Origin: Hyphomicrobiales bacterium
GTDB lineage: Bacteria > Pseudomonadota > Alphaproteobacteria > Rhizobiales > Beijerinckiaceae
Direction of reading: 5' to 3'
Length of the DNA stretch: 64,000 nucleotides
Assembly (NCBI GenBank): GCA_930633525.1
Contig: CAKNFP010000002.1
Coordinates: 1,054,001-1,118,000, forward strand
The notes under the pieces are model-generated. The model was given only the letters and a program-made list of their open reading frames with translations. It searched no databases and was not told the origin of the DNA. The position numbers were made by a program, and so were the translations under genes. Positions 60,112-64,000 of this stretch are shown here, piece after piece; positions within the stretch are counted from its first letter, which is position 1; each line of letters begins with the position of its first letter.

Positions 60112-60250
60112 TGAACCGCCCCGGGTTTGTCGGAGGCCCCAACTTCTGAGAGGGTGGGGCTATGACGAGCAAGACGACGCACAAGTTCTCGTCCGAGGTG
60201 CGCGAGCGGGCGGTGCGGCTGGTGCTGGACCACGGGCCTGAACACGTCCT
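60112..60250 (+). mobile_element. Left end of an IS3-family element with the start of orfA
   Basis: TGAACCGCCCCGGGTTT fits an IS3-family left inverted repeat. From 60162 the orfA start reads M-T-S-K-T-T-H-K-F-S-S-E-V-R-E-R-A-V-R-L, then V-L-D-H, the HTH-leucine-zipper protein of IS3 elements, preceded by GGGTGGGGC. About 28 codons after the start the sequence leaves the family and runs into another relic, stopping at 60290. orfB and the right end are absent. Confidence 0.75.
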
Positions 60251-60574
60251 CAAGTTTGTCGTCGCTCAAGGTGAAGACCGCGTAGACTGATCCCCCGCAC
60301 GTAGAGCAAGTCATGCTCATCGCCTGGCATGAACACGCCGATATCGCCTGACGTGACGTCGTTGAGCCAGTGACGCGTTCCAGGAGGCAGGCCAATGCCG
60401 AGGCCGAGCGTTATCTTGTCCCTCCGAGAGGGGACCCGTGAGCGAAACACGACTGTCAATAATCCTGCTTAAGAAGCGAACGCCTTCCTTTTCGGCAAAC
60501 ACCAAGCTTCCGGAGACGGGCGCCGCAGACATCGCGACGATTTTTCGGGAAATCAGACGTAACACTTTCACGGA
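60246..60574 (-). pseudogene. AraC-family regulator relic (sensor domain only, two frameshifts)
   Basis: Three minus-strand frames join into one AraC-type sensor domain. They read S-G-S-L-V-F-A-E-K-E-G-V and V-S-L-T-G-P-L-S-E-G, then I-T-L-G-L-G-I-G-L-P-P-G-T-R-H-W-L-N-D-V and G-D-I-G-V-F-M-P-G-D-E-H-D-L-L-Y, then G-S-V-Y-A-V-F-T-L-S-D-D-K-L-E. Each join needs one extra base to be removed; the second lies in a run of five G. The C-terminal HTH is missing because the relic ends at the IS3 fragment. The assignment rests on eye-level similarity of the G-D-x-G-V-F-x-P-G-D-E-H-D block. Confidence 0.55.
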
Positions 60575-61175
60575 TAGCCAGCACCCGGAGCTCAGCGGCT
60601 ACTATTGCGTGACCGGGCCCTTCTTGCTCGTCAGCCCTCCCCTCGCGCCCGGCGGCGCAAGCTGGCGCGGTTTGTGGTCCTGCGCCAAGCGGTGATTGAA
60701 TGGCTGATCCATGGTTGGTCATCGGGCAGATTGCCGGGCGGCTTCGGCTGGAGCGGCCTTCGCTTTTCATCAGCCAGGAACGATACCAGTGTGCTGACTG
60801 TCGAACGGACATGATCGGGAGCTGCGCGAACGTTGGCGTGATGCAACGCCCGCGGAGGTGTCCCGCCAAACGCTCCCGGCGCAACTTAGACGCTACGGAT
60901 AGCCTCGGGAAGCGCGTGTCGCGCTTGCGTGAGTTTCACCGCCACACCTGCGCGACAGCCCTGCCCTCCTCGCCCGGCGGTTCCAAAGGATTCACATTGC
61001 AGTCCTGAACGACCGACGTTGCGCACCAAAGCGCGAGCTTCGAGACGCTTCGCATAGATATGGGACACCTAGCTCATCCGCGCCGAGTAATCCTAGTCTA
61101 TGGTCCCGTCCAGTCAAACGTTAGCCTCGGCATCTCAAGCTGTAAAGAAGCCGCTCAGACAATCGGGAGTAAACC
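60575..61175. other. Decayed or non-coding stretch before glsA
   Basis: About 600 bases in which only short frames occur and none could be matched to a family. It probably contains further gene remnants near 60700-61000, and the glsA promoter in the last 100 bases. No inverted repeat or terminator stands out. Confidence 0.5.
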
Positions 61176-62177
61176 ATGCCCATGCTGCCGAATGACGAAC
61201 TGGACGAGCCCGACTATATCTCCACCGGGCATCTACCGTCTGGCGAAACCGTGCAGCGTATCCTCATGGAGGCGCACCAGCGGTACAAATCCAATACAGA
61301 CGGTGAAAACTCCCAAGTCTACCCGGCACTGGCGCGGGTTGCGCGCGACCTGTTCGGCATATGCGTGGTCGGTACCAGCGGCAACGTGTATTCCGTTGGC
61401 GAGACGGACCACGAATTCTCGATCATGAGCGTCTCAAAGCCGTTCATCTTCGCGCTGGTCTGCGAACTCATCGGCCCGGCCGAGGCGCGGGCGAAGCTCG
61501 GCGCCAACAGCACCGGCCGGCCTTTCAACTCGCTGGCGGCTGTCGAGCTCAGCCCCGACGGCCTCACCAATCCGATGGTCAACGCCGGCGCGATCGCCAC
61601 GACGAGCCTGGTGCCCGGACAGACCAAGGATGACAAATGGACCTTCATCCACGATGGCCTGTCGAAGTTCGCCGGGCGCCGGCTGCCGCTCAATGAGGAA
61701 GTCTACCAGTCCGCCTCGGACACCAATTTCCGCAACCGCAGCATCGCCCGGCTGCTGCAGAGCCTGGGCCGGATCTACTGCGACCCCATGGAGGCCACCG
61801 ACCTCTACACGCGCCAGTGCTCGCTGAATGTCAGCGCGCGCGACTTGGCCGTGATGGGGGCGACCCTCGCCGACGGCGGCGTCAACCCCATCACCCGCGA
61901 GCGGGTGGTCTCGGCCGAGGTCTGCCACTACGCGCTCGCCGTGATGACCACCGCCGGCCTCTACGAGACCTCGGGCGACTGGCTCTACGACATCGGCCTG
62001 CCGGGCAAGAGCGGCATCGGCGGCGGCATCGTCACCGTGTCGCCGGGCAAGGGCGGCCTCGGTACGTTCGCACCGCCGCTGGATGCGGCCGGCAACAGCG
62101 TCAAGGGCCAGCTCGTCGCCAAATATCTGTCCCAGCGCCTGGGAATGGACCTGTTCGTCTCCAAGCCGGAAGCCTGA
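61176..62177 (+). CDS. glsA: Glutaminase A
   Basis: A 333-residue serine-dependent beta-lactamase-fold glutaminase. The catalytic S-x-x-K is Ser85-Val-Ser-Lys88 in I-M-S-V-S-K-P-F. N-P-M-V-N-A-G-A-I-A-T, Y-x-S-E-like Y-Q-S-A-S-D-T-N and G-I-G-G-G-I-V-T-V-S-P-G-K-G-G are conserved. It hydrolyses glutamine to glutamate and ammonia in the cytoplasm, and ammonia release can counter acid stress. GGGAG precedes the ATG. It is followed by an MFS gene 80 bases downstream on the same strand. Confidence 0.95.
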   Translation: MPMLPNDELDEPDYISTGHLPSGETVQRILMEAHQRYKSNTDGENSQVYPALARVARDLFGICVVGTSGNVYSVGETDHEFSIMSVSKPFIFALVCELIGPAEARAKLGANSTGRPFNSLAAVELSPDGLTNPMVNAGAIATTSLVPGQTKDDKWTFIHDGLSKFAGRRLPLNEEVYQSASDTNFRNRSIARLLQSLGRIYCDPMEATDLYTRQCSLNVSARDLAVMGATLADGGVNPITRERVVSAEVCHYALAVMTTAGLYETSGDWLYDIGLPGKSGIGGGIVTVSPGKGGLGTFAPPLDAAGNSVKGQLVAKYLSQRLGMDLFVSKPEA

Positions 62178-62257
62178 GCGCTCCCGTCCGTGCCCGCTCA
62201 CGACGAACCGACAACAACACTTCTTTTGGATCTCGCCACAGGGTCGAGGACTTGAAC

Positions 62258-63901
62258 ATGACAACAGCGCCCCTCACCACCCATCCCGCAGAGAGCGAGG
62301 CCAAAGAATCCTGGGTGCCGATGATCGCCATCGCCCTCGGCCAGGTCCTGATGTCGTTCAACGTGGCGTCGCTGCCTGTCGCCCTGGGCGGCATGGTGGA
62401 GAGCTTCAATGTTCCGCCGACGACCATCGCCACCGGCATCGTCATGTATTCGATGCTGGTCGCCGGCTTCGTCATGCTCGGCGCCAAGCTCAACCAGCGG
62501 TTCGGTGCTGTGCGCGTGTTTCGCGCGGTCGTGCTGTTGTTCGGCGCGGCCCAAGTACTGATGACCTTCAGTCCCAACGCCACCATCATGATAACGGCGC
62601 AAGGCCTCTCCGGCGCCGCCGGTGCCGCCCTGGTGCCGTCGCTGGTGGCGCTGATCGCCGAGAACTACCGCGGCGCCCAGCAGTCCACGGCGCTCGGCGC
62701 GCTGGGTTCGGCCCGCGCCGGCGCGGGCGTCGCCGCCTTCCTCATCGGCGGCGTTCTCGGCGCCTCCATCGGCTGGCGTCCGGCCTTCGGCATCCTGATC
62801 GTGCTCTCCGCCATCGTCTTCATGCTGAGCTTCCGCCTGAAGCCCGATGCGCCGCGCCCGGAGGTAAAGATCGACCTCGTCGGTGTGGTGCTGGCGGCCG
62901 CAGCCATTGTCTCCATCAGCTTCGGCTTCAATAACCTGAACCGCTGGGGCCTGGCGGTCGCCACCCCCAATGCGCCCTTCGACCTCGCAGGTTTTTCGCC
63001 GGCCCCGGTGCTGATCGTCATCGGCATCATGCTCGGCTACGCCTTCATTCGCTGGACCTACAAGCGGGAAGAAAGCGGCCAAACGCCATTGCTGGCGCTG
63101 GCCGTGATTGCCTCGCCGCAGGAGCGCGCCGCCGTCTACGCCATGTTCTGCGTGGTGGCGCTCGAAGCCATGTTGAACTTCTCGGTACCGCTCTACATCC
63201 AGATCGTGCAGGGACGTTCGGCACTGGCCACAGCGATCGCCATGATGCCGTTCAACCTCACGGTGTTCTTCTCGGCCCTGCTGATCGTGAAATTCTACGA
63301 TCGGCTGACGCCGCGCAAGATCGGCCGCTACGGCTTCGCGCTGTGCACGCTGGCGCTGCTGTGGCTGGCTTTCGTGGTCCGCAACGACTGGAGCGCCGGC
63401 CCGGTGCTGATCGGCCTCGTGCTCTTCGGTCTCGGCCAGGGCTCGCTGGTGACCTTGCTGTTCAACGTACTGGTCACCGCCTCGCCCAAGGAACTGGCGG
63501 GCGACGTCGGTTCGCTGCGCGGCACGACCAACAACCTCGCCGCCGCCGTCGGCACGGCCGTTGCCGGCGCGCTGCTCGTCGGCCTGTTGAGCGCCATCAT
63601 CATCGGCGGCGTTGCCACAAACCCGAAGCTGCCGCCGGAACTGCAGGCGCAGGTCGATCTCGACAGCATCAACTTCGTCAGCAACGACCGGCTGCAGACG
63701 GCGCTGCAAGCGACCACCGCCACCCCGGAGCAGAAGGTGGAGGCGCTGCGCGTCAACACCGAGGCGCGGCTGCGCGCCCTGAAGATCGGCCTCATCATCA
63801 TGGCCGGCGTCGCCATGCTGGCGATCATCCCGGCAAGCCGCCTGCCCAACTATGTCCCGGGCGAAATCCCCAATCCGGCCCCGCGGCGGCGGGACGAATA
63901 A
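62258..63901 (+). CDS. MFS transporter (DHA2-like, about 14 helices)
   Basis: A 547-residue membrane protein. S-W-V-P-M-I-A-I-A-L-G-Q-V-L-M-S-F-N-V-A-S begins helix 1. A-G-F-V-M-L-G-A-K-L-N-Q-R-F-G is the loop 2-3 MFS motif, and G-L-S-G-A-A-G-A-A-L-V-P the motif-C-like helix 5. A large periplasmic loop (about residues 450-500, P-P-E-L-Q-A-Q-V-D-L) lies before the last helix. GAGGACTT precedes the ATG. Cotranscription with glsA suggests export of glutamate or ammonia-related solutes, or drug efflux; the substrate is unknown. Nothing is seen in the last 99 bases of the window. Confidence 0.88.
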   Translation: MTTAPLTTHPAESEAKESWVPMIAIALGQVLMSFNVASLPVALGGMVESFNVPPTTIATGIVMYSMLVAGFVMLGAKLNQRFGAVRVFRAVVLLFGAAQVLMTFSPNATIMITAQGLSGAAGAALVPSLVALIAENYRGAQQSTALGALGSARAGAGVAAFLIGGVLGASIGWRPAFGILIVLSAIVFMLSFRLKPDAPRPEVKIDLVGVVLAAAAIVSISFGFNNLNRWGLAVATPNAPFDLAGFSPAPVLIVIGIMLGYAFIRWTYKREESGQTPLLALAVIASPQERAAVYAMFCVVALEAMLNFSVPLYIQIVQGRSALATAIAMMPFNLTVFFSALLIVKFYDRLTPRKIGRYGFALCTLALLWLAFVVRNDWSAGPVLIGLVLFGLGQGSLVTLLFNVLVTASPKELAGDVGSLRGTTNNLAAAVGTAVAGALLVGLLSAIIIGGVATNPKLPPELQAQVDLDSINFVSNDRLQTALQATTATPEQKVEALRVNTEARLRALKIGLIIMAGVAMLAIIPASRLPNYVPGEIPNPAPRRRDE

Positions 63902-64000
63902 AGCCTCGACACGGACAATACCGGACATCGACAGAACGCGCCCGCCCAAGGGGATGCCATTGCGCTGATACGGCCACATCACCCTTCACATAGGAAGGGC

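Noticed and set aside
62198..63982. 594-codon minus-strand frame opposite the MFS gene
   Set aside because: Gly/Arg/Gln-rich shadow; the plus-strand MFS protein is unmistakable.
1..64000. tRNA, rRNA and CRISPR arrays
   Set aside because: No cloverleaf-like, rRNA-like or regularly spaced repeat sequence was noticed by eye in this window.

Overview
This window looks like chromosome of a high-GC alphaproteobacterium, probably of the Hyphomicrobiales. Three things suggest this: the gene style (tripartite tricarboxylate transporters with many Bug-type receptors, AapJQMP-like amino-acid importers, a narKGHJI operon with a fused double NarK), dense operons with 4-bp ATGA or GTGA overlaps, and GC-biased codon use that produces long antisense shadow frames. 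No rRNA, tRNA or CRISPR array was seen. The taxonomic call is inference.

Bases 1-31,000 are an accessory catabolic region. A broken-off molybdenum-hydroxylase iron-sulfur subunit, a class III extradiol dioxygenase, a RidA-like deaminase and an FAD monooxygenase form one plus-strand set, followed by a relic of a fumarylacetoacetate-hydrolase gene and a LysR regulator. Next come acyl-CoA-type enzymes (two crotonases, several SDRs including one that has lost its catalytic residues, a two-subunit MaoC hydratase, a class III CoA-transferase, a D-2-hydroxyacid dehydrogenase, a carboxymuconolactone-decarboxylase-like protein) around a TctA/TctB transporter with two Bug receptors. A PrpF/GalD-type isomerase, a GST and three tandem MmgE/PrpD paralogues follow. 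An amino-acid ABC importer, a cystathionine-lyase-type PLP enzyme and a GntR regulator, linked by two copies of TATGTATACA, close the region. The growth substrate is not identifiable from sequence alone.

Bases 31,000-42,200 hold an epimerase/LysR divergent pair, a small operon of secreted or membrane proteins of unknown function, a DUF3829 lipoprotein-like gene, and a cluster tied to vitamin B6: PLP-homeostasis protein YggS, GlyA, a MocR/PdxR-type regulator, a BenE-family transporter and a broken pdxY.

Bases 42,000-44,690 are a foreign insert. An IS5-type transposase tail lies next to an enterobacterial/pseudomonad-type ilvBN operon with its own valine/leucine-rich leader peptide and terminator attenuator. 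The insert truncates pdxY on its left and nnrS on its right.

Bases 44,690-60,018 are a respiratory nitrate-reduction block on the minus strand: narK(double)-narGHJI-ppiC-hypothetical-moeA-moaA-DUF2478-CopD-like-nnrS(broken). A CRP/FNR regulator without cluster cysteines diverges from it, and two palindromes lie in the shared promoter. Bases 60,019-61,175 are decayed DNA with an IS3 left end and a frameshifted AraC relic. The window closes with glutaminase glsA and an MFS transporter.
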